Positions 38,741 to 48,714 of a DNA stretch of 64,000 nt are shown in pieces. Position numbers and translations under genes: made by a program. The notes below the pieces were generated by a model, which worked only from the letters and a program-made list of their open reading frames with translations, searched no databases and was not told where the DNA came from. How positions within the stretch are numbered: the stretch's first letter is position 1; every line of letters begins with the position of its first letter. Source of the DNA: Condylostoma magnum (taxonomy: Eukaryota; Ciliophora; Heterotrichea; Heterotrichida; Condylostomatidae); the NCBI GenBank assembly GCA_920105805.1, contig CAKKTI010000019.1, positions 53,190 through 117,189 of the forward strand, written 5' to 3'.

Positions 38741-40519
38741 TTATGTTCTAACTCTCGGTAATTTTAGCATTTGGCCATCTTCGTGAGAAGATATAATAGA
38801 TTATCCGCTTAATCTTCCTCTATTAGGTGAACTGAATTATAGTCTTTGTGATTGATTCAATTAAACTCTAGGAGTGCTTACTTTCGTAAATCTTTTGTTA
38901 ATCTCATTCAAATATACAGCTGAACTATCACCCATTGTATGGGATTATGATCTGTTATGTAAAGACTCTGTGTTACTTCTAACATAATCATTGACAATCT
39001 CCCGCATTTTAGCATTATAATTTGATAAAGTTACTTACAACATCTCGTTTTCTTGGGATTAGTTGGAGATTAGCTCTAATAAAGGATCTTTTACTTAGTA
39101 TAGATCTTAAGAAACGGTATTTAGTCTATCCTGGGTTTCTTACTGATAGGTTTAAAGATTGGATTATTGATTTTTGATCTTATTCAATAATTTTTAACGT
39201 TCCTAGCCTAAATTCTCACATAGCTTCACGATTTCATTTATTTTGTTTTTAAACGCTTTTTTAATATACTGGTGATTCCTGTACATCTCACTAAAATTAA
39301 TTTCCATATTAACAATGCGCTTAGTTTGATTGCTTAAGTCCTATTTAATTCTTTTTATTACTCCCATAACGTTTTAATTATGCCTTTTAGCAGCTTCAAT
39401 GGTCTTTTCATATATTTCCTTCTGTAAATTATTATAATATTCTTACTATTAATTCTGTATATTATCTAAATCTTAACTTGCTGCACTTTAAGCCTTTGTT
39501 AATCTTATTACTTTATTTCTCATTTGTTTTTATTTTTATTAATTCATATCAAATTCTACTATTTATCTATCCATTTGATCTTTTAAATCTTAAATTTCCC
39601 TTTGCATTCCAATCATCTACGCTTTAATATTAATTTAATTTGGATTTTGCTTATTTACTACCACTTTCCCTGAGCTTTAGTTAATATCTGCTTTCTAGGG
39701 TAATTAATTCTAAGAACTAAATTGAGTAATTGATAGATTTCCTTTACTTTCTTATAGATTATCTTTAGTAGCAGAAGTACTTATATACTACGATTCAAAA
39801 GTTTAAAATTGTCTATTATCTTGGCTTAATTGCTACTGTTCTTCCTCAACTACTTCATCCAAGTCCTCTGACACATTATCAGTATTGTCCATGTAAATAG
39901 GGGCTTCAATTGTATGTATGACTTATTCAGCAGATCTTTCATCAAATCCAAACTACAATTCTTCTATTTAGCTTTAAAGCTCTTTTACATTTTCCTATAC
40001 AATGCGTTGAACCATATCTTTCATTTCCTTTTTCTCTATTTTAGATTTTAACTGTAATCTGGTTTTTGTGCTATAATGTTCAACTTGTTAGTTTAAATAG
40101 GGAATTTTGCTTATATTTATCTCATTGATTTATTTTATTATGTTATCTACTGTGTATTATTAAGCTTTCTATTCTTGCAAGTCAGTAACTGATTTACAAT
40201 CGGCCTTATTTTATACTAATTCTTTCACATTTTCAATCTTTCTTTTCACATACGCTTTCATTTCACAACTAAGCCTTTCATACATAGCCTTATTCTCCTT
40301 ATCAATATCTAATTTACCCGGAATAAGTATAAATTTTTCATTTACCCTATCAATCATTAGTCTTAAGCCTTTTATTTACTCTTCAACTCCTTCTATTTAC
40401 TTGAGAGCAGATCTAGTTAAATCCAGCTTCCTCATTGCCTCTGAAATCCCTTGTTTTCCTTTCCTTATATTTTATAGCTCTTATTCAACAAACTCTTTCT
40501 CTATAATGCCAGCATCCAT
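38741..40519 (-). CDS. long coiled-coil protein, 592 aa
   Basis: Almost the whole length is charged heptad-like sequence (KIENVKELVQNKADCKS, REIQDLKDQMDRQIVEF, NNLQKEIYEKTIEAAKRH, LLNKIKNQQSNLQ) broken by an acidic linker around residue 230. The tail is Ser/Arg-rich (LQFSSPNRGRLSGQS). It starts MDAGIIEKEFVEQE. No family recognised; a cytoskeletal or basal-body role would be a guess. Stop TAA 38741-38743 abuts the stop of transporter copy C; TAA 38720-38722 is the alternative. Confidence 0.7.
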
Positions 40520-40576
40520 TTTCTTGTAATTAATTAAACAGATTTATTCTAATGAAATATGTATAATATAAATTAA

Positions 40577-42523
40577 CTAATAATACCTATTCCATTCTGT
40601 TGGATCATCACCTTCCTCATTATCATCCATAAATTTATCAATGTTCCAATTTTAGCATAAATTCTTAGATTTTTAGCTTTTAGTATCAAAATTGTTAATT
40701 TTTTCTAGTATATTAGGATATTCTTTGTATATTTGGCTAGGAGAACAAGGTCTATCTTTTAAGATTTATGGCCCTACATTAAATTTTCAATTTCTCCGTT
40801 TTCTTCTATTGGATTAGCTCTTAGGATGAACCCTACTTCTCATATTTCTCTGATACCTTAGCCATTTATCCCTTATAATATACTATTTTCTGTCAATTTT
40901 CATCGCTTTACAATCAACTGCAATATGCCCTAACTTCTTGCAAAGATAACACCTAATACCAAGTACAGAGTAATCTTTAAATTATGTTCTAATTTAAATA
41001 AACATTAAAACACTTTAATCATCAATGCTCTTCTAGATAAATCTAATGAAATCTTCCCTTATTAAAGTGAACATTTCTACGAAATCAATACACTAAGCAG
41101 AAGCACATCGAGGTGTTTAAAGGAAAAATCCTAATTCTCCAAAATAACAGCCAGTTGTTAGCTCTGCAAACACTGATTTTGTCTATCTATGATAAATTTA
41201 CACAGTTCCCTGCAAAACAAAATACACTGTTAACGTATTTTCACCTTAATTAAACACTTAGTCTTGCTCTGAGAATGTAGAATATCCCATAAGTGAGCAT
41301 ATGTTAAACAGTAAAGTTTGTGTAAACAGTTAGAATGGATAGCAGTCTTATATAACATGTCCTCTTGTCTGTTAGTAAATTTCATGCTTTAATTAAGGTG
41401 AAAGCATGTTGAGTAATTCTGCTTCATCCATCTGATTTTACGTATTTTCCTTTACTATGAAGTCTAGATACCTCCTAACACGGTATTTTAGCTTATCTTG
41501 TATTAAATGTTGCTTCATATACGAATTTATAGCTACTACTTTTTCCCTGTATAAACTTGAAGCATAGGTTTACTTTGCTAGAAATAATGTCACTGAACTT
41601 AAAATGTATGGAAATACTGCACAGGTAATAAGCATACTTATGTTATTAAAAATCATCTCATAAGTAGTATAAGAATGTATGTCTCCATAGCCCACTGTTG
41701 TCATTGTTTAAATTGTTCAATATACTGCCCGTATATAAATAGAGTACTCGCTTTGGTACTAAAAATCAAGAGCTTCCAATCAGTTTCTATCCTCTAAGTA
41801 AGTTTATAGGCCTAGATATATGAAAATGCATGATAATCAATGAATTATGTAATATACAAATAGTCCTAATCGTATAAAGTAGGAAACTTTTGATACTAAA
41901 CTGCTGGCTATATATTCCTCTAAATCTATAAAGATCTTTCGCAGCTTTGCCATTCTTAAAAGTTTAAGCAGTCTGAATACTTTTAAAAATCTAAGCATTG
42001 GGGCAATTTCTGCAAACTCATCTGTGTCATCTCCACCTAGTAAGACTTAGAAATCTTCATAAGGGAAACTTGAAATAATATCTATTCAAAATCATCCTTT
42101 TAAGTAGTTTTTAGTTATTTCTAGTCTAGATACAATTAAAGCGCCTCTTTTATAATATCCTGTATTGAAGGACAGTATTATATCGATTAGGAAGAATAAT
42201 ATTACGACTTATTCAAATCTTTATCAGACATATGACTCTTGTTAAGTTGAAAAAAATAAGGGAAGAGTAATGCCTTGAATTAGAATTATAATCATTGCTA
42301 GCATATCCCATATAAATTTAATGATATGATTTGGATTTATTATCAATTTTCTATTTGTAATTTAATTTCTCTTCACTGATCTTTGAAAATATGCCTATTT
42401 AGATATATTTCTTTAAGGCTAATCTGTTTCCCTTCGTATTCAATGTAATTTTTCTGGGACTAATTTTATTATGGAGGGATCATGCAGAAAAGTTAGATCA
42501 GAATACCTTCTACCCATTCTCAT
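40577..42523 (-). CDS. voltage/cyclic-nucleotide-type K+ channel with C-terminal zinc knuckle
   Basis: 648 residues. Six membrane spans: S1 WDMLAMIIILIQGITLPLFF, S2-S3 VVILFFLIDIILSFNTGYYKRG, S4 LRFLKVFRLLKLLRMAKLRK with repeated basic residues, and a pore with the K+ selectivity filter TVGYGD before S6. A C-linker and cyclic-nucleotide-binding domain follow (GYSTFSEQD, VYFVLQGTVQIYHR, GCYFGELGFF, TPRCASA). After it comes C-x2-C-x4-H-x4-C (CYLCKKLGHIAVDC), a CCHC zinc knuckle. It would set membrane potential in cell or ciliary membrane. Stop TAG 40577-40579. Confidence 0.9.
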
Positions 42524-42951
42524 TTTAATTTTTATAAATTAAGTTTACTAGATTTGATTATTTATTGAATACTTAACAGGATAATGAATTTATAGTAAGT
42601 GTAAATTAGTTGATATGAGATTGTTTTATTAGTGTAAGAAGTTATAGATTTACTTTATAATGATAAGTAATCGAAAACTTGATAATTACTGTAGACAAAC
42701 ATAACTTTATCAATTTGCATATTATGATAGGTTTATAGTATATATAGTGTAACAAATAATTAAATGTAAAAAGTATAACATGTATATGAAACATTCATAA
42801 TTAATTCCAGTGATACAACTGGCAAAAGAATAATAAAAGTTAAATTTAAATGTCTCATATATTTGAAGTAAAATTTACTCAGAAAATAGATAGAAGAATG
42901 ATAAAATTTGTAGTGTAACCTGATATAAGAAAAAGAAATTAGTAATACAGC
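42524..42951. other. divergent intergenic region
   Basis: 428 nt of AT-rich sequence between the K+ channel start (minus) and the IQ protein start (plus). No gene, repeat or RNA recognised. Confidence 0.4.
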
Positions 42952-43911
42952 ATGCCAAAAGTTTAACTTGATCCCTTATAGTTTTCCCCCATCATAAAGT
43001 CTCAAACAAGTTCTGTTACTAGTATGTCAAAATTACACCCTCTATAAAATGTTGGGCACAGCTAAGTTATCAAAAGCTCAACAAAAATACAGAGTAATCC
43101 TTAAATGCATAAATCCCATAGTTCTGTACAACTAAAGGAAAAAATGAATAGAAGAAAAACACTTAAAAACTGATAGAGAATCTTGTTTAATATACTAAAA
43201 TTAGTTGAATAGGATGAATCATAGGGATTTAACAACCTTAGATAATATATGAGCAAAATTAAACGAGCTGTAAACTTATGCTAATTAATTTACTCAAATA
43301 GAATAAAAAAGTATATAAAACTGCAGAGATGATTTAGATCAATGATACATAGGCGTAATTATCATGCTACTTTAATACAAAAATTTATAAGAATGAAATT
43401 AAACTATTTCAAATACAATAAAACAAGGCAAAACATAAAAAAGATATAGGGATTTATAAAAACCCGCATATAAAAGCTAAAGTTTTCACAGATTAAAAGG
43501 TCTTAACAAACTTTATCTAGATTTTACAAATCAAAATACTTACACAAGGTACAAAATGCAACAAAAATATAATCCATAGCCCGTCGCTTCCTAGTAAGAT
43601 CAAAGTACGGCTCAACTTTAGACTCTGCAATAAAAACCCAAAAACACTAATCATTCATAAGGCGCTAGCAATAATTAGTACAACAGCGCAACAAAAGAAA
43701 GCTAGCAGTTAAGATAATAGAACGAGAATGGATCAACTACAAATAGATAAAACGACTGAAAGAGCTACGCCACTATCTCTGAAGCCTGCCATATGAGTGT
43801 CGTCTTCTCTACTTTAAATTCAAACAAGTAAAATACGAAGCAGATATACTTAAAGCGGATGTAGAAGATCTGATAACAAAGAAATCTATAAGTGCCAAGT
43901 CTGTAGCTTAA
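42952..43911 (+). CDS. IQ-motif protein, 319 aa
   Basis: Starts MPKVQLDPLQFSPI with a Ser-rich leader. From residue 105 it is a run of IQ-like calmodulin-binding motifs: YIKLQRWFRSMIHRRNYHAT, LIQKFIRMKLNYFK, IKKIQGFIKTRIQKLK, ATKIQSIARRFLVRSKYG. It is very basic and Gln/Lys rich, as in myosin necks or ASPM-like proteins, but no motor domain is present. The end is marked by three consecutive TAA codons at 43909-43917. The convergent seven-span gene ends nine nt further on. Another frame over the same bases also looks protein-like, but it lacks the motif periodicity. Confidence 0.7.
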
Positions 43912-43926
43912 TAATAAAAAATTACT

Positions 43927-44844
43927 TTAATCGTCTTGAGCAGAGGAATCCTCTAAATTTTATTCAATAACAGTTAAAGGGTTATAGCTGGATAATGAGT
44001 TTTCAAAATCAACCACAGGATCTTTGGTTGAGGGATGCTTTGAGTACCAGAATAAATACATGCAAATTCAAATCGGAATATTATGTGTGACTAATCTTAC
44101 CAATATGAATAAAAACACACTTGCTGGAATAGAATCAGGAATATAGTTAAAGCATTCTTAGCCAGATTTAAGAAAAAGTTGATAAGTTGATAGGATAAGT
44201 TACAGGGAACTTGATAAAGTTCAAGATATAATCAAATAAGTAGTATTTGATGTCCTATATGTTTCTATTACATAGTAATTAACAGCTGACATTATTTTCA
44301 AGCGTTTGTACAATTGCTTGATTATCAGAATTAATAAAATGCATATAAAGAAAACTCCACAGCGTAGAAATAATCAAATACTGTTCCTACAGTCGTATAC
44401 ATCTATGTTATAAATCGATTCTACAATGAAATAGCAAGCTAATCCTGTAAAAAACACTATATTAAAAACAAGCAATGGAAAATCAATTTTCCTTCACGGA
44501 GTATGTCTCATTACAATAGAAATCTACTCTGAGAAGTAATAACACAGAGCAGAGCATAAAATGGCCTATAAATACTCCATCATCAGGTAAAAAAAGTCTC
44601 AAAACGTTGACAAAAAGAAGTAATGAGCAACCATAACTGCATACAACTCACTTAAATTCCCAACAAAGCAAATAATCATTATAACATTCTAGCTATTAAC
44701 ACACTGCGAACTCCTTACAGAATACAGTCCCACCTAGTACATCTGTATACACCTTACTGCAACCAAAGCTGTCAAAATACTCACAGAGCCCAACGAAATG
44801 GAGGAGTAGCACCACTCTTCCTACACAGACTAACAAAGAGCCAT
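43927..44844 (-). CDS. seven-span membrane protein, 305 aa
   Basis: Seven hydrophobic segments in order: VSILTALVAV, VIMIICFVGNLSELYAVMVA, FFYLMMEYLQAILCSALCYY, FPLLVFNIVFFTGLACYFIV, IWLFLRCGVFFICILLILII, TYLIISWTLSSSLQL and VFLFILVRLVTHNIPIWICMYLFW. Short loops and an acidic cytosolic tail (NLEDSSAQDD). The layout is that of a seven-transmembrane receptor or a THH1/TOM1-like protein; no diagnostic motif allows a choice. In-frame TGA (Trp) occurs five or six times, higher than in soluble genes. Stop TAA 43927-43929. Confidence 0.6.
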
Positions 44845-44892
44845 TTTTTACACCTCTTTCAAAAACTTATCAAAAACTCTTACTTAAACTAA

Positions 44893-45108
44893 TCACGAGA
44901 GCAGAATATTATTGATAGGGATAAACACCAATTTTATGAAGAAACCAATGAAACCCATAATAGCAAATCCAATAGCACACGCCCACACAACATGAAAGTA
45001 CTCTTTTCTATCAGGCTTCTCACATCTTGTCAGAAACCTTTTCGACTCTACAAAGAACTGCTTCAGGGCCCCGTCCTTCTCCGCATCTTGGTTTGCTCTG
45101 TTGCTCAT
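44893..45108 (-). CDS. SEC61G: SEC61 gamma subunit of the ER translocon
   Basis: 71 residues, against 68 in animals. The conserved [32 protein letters not shown](V)FIPINN core is seen here as [24 protein letters not shown] and IPINNILLS: a cytosolic amphipathic helix, then one tail-anchored span. It stabilises the Sec61 channel for protein import into the ER. The family C-terminus coincides with TGA 44893-44895, so TGA acts as a stop here; downstream in-frame TAAs lead directly into the next gene's ATG. Its own ATG overlaps the upstream gene's TGA. Confidence 0.95.
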   Translation of the reverse strand: MSNRANQDAEKDGALKQFFVESKRFLTRCEKPDRKEYFHVVWACAIGFAIMGFIGFFIKLVFIPINNILLS

Positions 45109-45800
45109 ATTTAATTACAGCACGTGGTTCAAAGAAAATGGAGAGTATTACTAAACTAAAAAGCACCGAAAACTCCAACGGCATGGCAAGTTGAGAAAAA
45201 GGAGCAACCATTATCTTTTTTACATATGCTGGGAAGAGCAACGCTGCTAGCACTTACTCCCTTTTCGAAGTTAGAGTAATAGTCCTGGGCATCTGGCTCT
45301 TATATGATATAAAGTAACTTTCTATCAGTAGGCTCCTCAGCAGCGGTTTCCATGTAGAAGTTGTTCTGTAGGCCCTTTTGGTTCCATTTGTAGGCTTGTT
45401 GGCCGTCATACTCCTGTTCTCCTAAGAACTCAGCACCGGTCATCCAGTCGGGTTTTAGAATGCCACAGCCGTGGGCTGCGTCACAACAGTAACAACACTC
45501 ATTTTTGTCAGGGTAGTAGAGGTATCTGTCTCCTGAAGCATCTACGTATTAAGTGCAAGGAGTGTTCTCAAAGGCCTTAGAGCCGTTTAGACCGCAATAG
45601 CGGTCATATCTGCCGTTTGCTCTGGCAATTGCATAGATTTTGTCGGTGTAGTCGTAGTGGAAAGTACCGGTGGTGTTGTGGGCGCTGAAAGTACCGGGGA
45701 GCTTGTTCACTTCGACGAAATCTGCGTGCCATTGGTCAGGCCAGCGAGGGTAGGCTGGGGTTTGGTCAGCTAAGGCTACTGAGAGGAGTAATTGCCACAT
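45105..45800 (-). CDS. cysteine-rich secreted protein, possibly ependymin-related
   Basis: 231 residues. [18 protein letters not shown] is a signal peptide. The mature part has many Cys and aromatic residues: [70 protein letters not shown] and ALPSICKK. The YD-YC, WNKKG-like and PSIC pieces resemble secreted ependymin-related proteins known from ciliates. The name is tentative. TAA codes Gln in PCTQYVDAS. The stop is the TGA overlapping the SEC61G start (ATGA), or TAA six nt earlier. Confidence 0.65.
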
Positions 45801-46151
45801 ATTTTATTCTACAGCAAAGGAAATGGTGGATATGAAAGGAGGTAGGATTGGGTTAATTGAGGAAGGTGTAGGATAGTTGATGAGGATTGGTATAGGGTTA
45901 GAGCTAAGATGTAGGAAGTTAAATTGTTGTTATATTAGTGTATAGTAGATATGTAAGCTAATTGTATGAAAGCATTATAAAAGATTAGAGTGTAAATATC
46001 AAAACTATGCATCTTAAAACATGATGATCTTGTTATATGATAAGTTAGATATTCAAATAATTGTAATCTCTATAGTCTAATCATTCATTTATACATTTAA
46101 TAATTACTTATAAACTATATTGCTAAAGTTAACAAATAAGTCTAAACGGAA
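45801..46151. other. divergent intergenic region
   Basis: 351 nt between the Cys-rich secreted protein (minus) and a trypsin-fold protease (plus). GA-rich just upstream of the minus-strand start, AT-rich towards the plus gene. Nothing else recognised. Confidence 0.4.
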
Positions 46152-47375
46152 ATGGAATATATTGACCTTAGCCCCTTATACACTATAATTTTAATGTAGT
46201 AAGGAATAGGAGATGTTGTAGTAACTTAATAGGATTATCCTGGTATGCTAACTCCTTTAAGTACCAAAATTCCTAAATAAGATAATTTTTTAATAGGCAA
46301 GGTAGGAAAAATCTATAGGTCAGGCGCATTCTTTATGATAGCCTAGCTTGACCGTAAGCATTACTTGTATAATAAACGCATCATCGGATTAGCCTTGACA
46401 GCGGCTCATTGTTTTATGAAAGGTGCAAAAATGTAATATGACAAGAAACCTGGATGTTTTAATCAATATTTAGATAATTAAGATTATTACGTTGATGTTC
46501 AACCTTTGCGGTTTTATATCAATGTTGACCGATAAGCGAAAAGTATAAACGATTAGGTATTAGCACTAGCAAAGGATGTAGTGCTATGTGCCATACTTGT
46601 ACCTTAACATTACCCTGATTATGAAGAGTTCTTTTTACCAATTGCCACTTCAGATGAAGCTAGATAAGCTCATAAGGCTACAATTATGGGATTTCCTTGT
46701 ATAAACTAAAATTATAGGGCAATTGCCCCGACTTTAGATTATGAGGGTTATGATGAAACATATATAAAAAATGAAATTTTTAGTACATTTCATGGAGGCA
46801 ATTAACTCGTTAGATCAAAGGGAGAGGTTTTAGAATGTGGTAAGGCAAATTAAACTACTGATATCAGAGCATCAACAACTTCCGGAATGTCCAGAAGCCC
46901 TATTCTTATTAGAGTTAATGGATAAGTAAAAGAAATGGGAGTGTATGCAGGAGGGTGTCCAGTTTTTGGATAATGATAACTAATGAAAATATCAAGTTAT
47001 CTTTAGGAAAAAGATATTGAAGGAGCTCAGCGCCTAATATAAGAAACTCTAGAGTAGTGTAATGATTATGATTACTTGGCTAATCTAATGAATTAATATA
47101 AAAAATTAATAGATGGATACTACATAAAAACTGCTTGGTAAGATTGCCATTTTTAAATAACTGAATTAATTGTGAATCACCCGTAGAAGTGATAATTAAA
47201 CTATAATAGTGGCATACCACTGCATATAAATAGATTTAACCAAATCAGAACGGCATAAAATAACTTTATGAAAGTTAAATGATTAAATCATTTTAAATCA
47301 ATTGAAGATCTCAAGCATTTCTTATTCTATTAGATTTAAATTAGTTCAGCAATATTGGAACTCATTCAATTATAA
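46152..47375 (+). CDS. trypsin-fold serine protease
   Basis: Up to 407 residues. The chymotrypsin-type triad is visible: His in GLALTAAHCFMKG, Asp in LAKDVVLCAILVP, Ser in TTSGMSRSPILIR, with GVYAGGCPVFG after it. The GMSRSP serine motif departs from the usual G-x-S-G-(G/S)-P by Arg for Gly, so activity is uncertain. The N-terminus is hydrophobic (SPLYTIILM) but not a clear signal peptide. The C-terminal 130 residues are charged and unassigned. The end is uncertain: a tandem TGA-TAA at 47190-47195 would give 346 residues; TAA 47373-47375 is used because FKSIEDLKHF still looks coding. Confidence 0.7.
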
Positions 47376-48096
47376 TATTATTTGTTTTAAAATTTGCCTT
47401 ATATGCATTGGATTAGATAATATATTATCATGCTTCTTGCACGTACAATTATGACATTATGTAATCTAAAGCTATAAAATAAAGAACATATATTGAATAC
47501 TTCACTAATTTGGTTTATTTGACTTACTTTACGTAAAAATACAATGAAGAGATATACATACGTATAGGCTTAATCAATTTTTATTAAAGGATATAAAGCA
47601 TAGTTATAGATTTAAAGTGGATTAGACATGAAATTTAGTTTCACAAATGGATTATTTTAGTTGATTATAGCCGTTTTAGAATAATTTTGAGTAAAATCTA
47701 ATATACATTCAATAGTGACAATTCTTAAGATAATGTGCACCTAATTTTTATAGGAATTACATTTAAAGAGTATTGAAATTTATACAAAATATATTTATTA
47801 AAAGAGAAAGACTTAAATACTGAATATTAGGAATACTGTCGTTATTCAAATTTACCAAAAGGCTGTATGCTTTTTCTATCCTTTAAATTATTTTCTTTAA
47901 AGTATATCACAATAAGGATAATTAACAAGTTTTTCGGATATATTTTATAAAAGATCCTGAGTTTAATTAAGTTGAGATGTTTTATAAAAAGTATTAATTA
48001 GCAAATACTATAAAATAATAATTTATAACATTCTAAAATCACAAATTATAATCAAGAAGATAAGATTCTTAATAGATATTTTAAATAAAACTTTCA
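47376..48096. other. unassigned AT-rich region between convergent proteases
   Basis: About 720 nt. The upstream gene's frame stays formally open but uses TGA four times and turns Tyr/Ile/Gln-rich, so I do not call it coding. The minus strand offers no recognisable protein either. It may contain a small gene I cannot see. Confidence 0.35.
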
Positions 48097-48711
48097 CTAA
48101 CTAACAAACTCCCACCCATCATTAGTCTCCCTACAATGCTTTTTCAAAAACTTCTTAATTTCTACAGCCGGAATATGATAAGAAGGTGCAGAATGATGAA
48201 AAGGATCTTTATTATCACATTAAACATGTCCTTTATTTAACCCTAGTACTTCTCCATTTGTATCTATAACAGGTCCTCCAGATTATCCATGCATCATTCC
48301 GCAAGTAGTAACCAATTTATTGTCTTCAATTCCTAAATATTTCCCCTTCATCACATACAATCTGTTTCCTACAAACCCCAACATTAGAACATTATCTAGA
48401 ATACTGCCCTAATTCCCTATCTTCAAATAGTCATATTGCTTGTTTCCAGGAAGTTAATACAGAGAAAGATCGTTTTCTTAATCATCAGCTAGCCACAATA
48501 TAGACTCTCCTTGACTTGTGCGCATGTCTTCTCTTGATCCATGGAAACTACTCACTGCTAGGCCCTTTTTAGACACAATGAAACCAGATCCTAAGCCAGA
48601 GTTCTTATGGTAAATACAAACAATTGATTTTCTTATATAATTCTGCAAATCATCCCCAAGACAGTGGTAAAATCCTCCTCCTAACAGCACCCCTGGAATA
48701 ATTTTATACAT
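48097..48711 (-). CDS. trypsin-fold serine protease, short form
   Basis: 204 residues. SIVCIYHKNSGLGSGFIVSKKG is the first barrel strand, His likely in SSFHGSR, Asp in ENDLSLYQLP, and a perfect serine motif in TTCGMMHGQSGGPVIDTNG, followed by GEVLGLNKGHV. This is the HtrA/DegP-like trypsin core without a PDZ domain. The ATG at 48711 is three nt from the divergent start of the Rdx-NPHP4-like gene. The start at 48783 is rejected because that region codes for the Rdx domain on the other strand. The end is a tandem TAG-TGA (48094-48099). Confidence 0.8.
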
Positions 48712-48714
48712 ATT

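Noticed and set aside
42230-42270. Apparent frameshift at a T homopolymer in the K+ channel between S1 and S2
   Set aside because: Careful recount gives seven T, and the frame is continuous from the ATG at 42523 to the TAG at 40577; coordinates of S1, S2, S4 and the filter are all in one frame.
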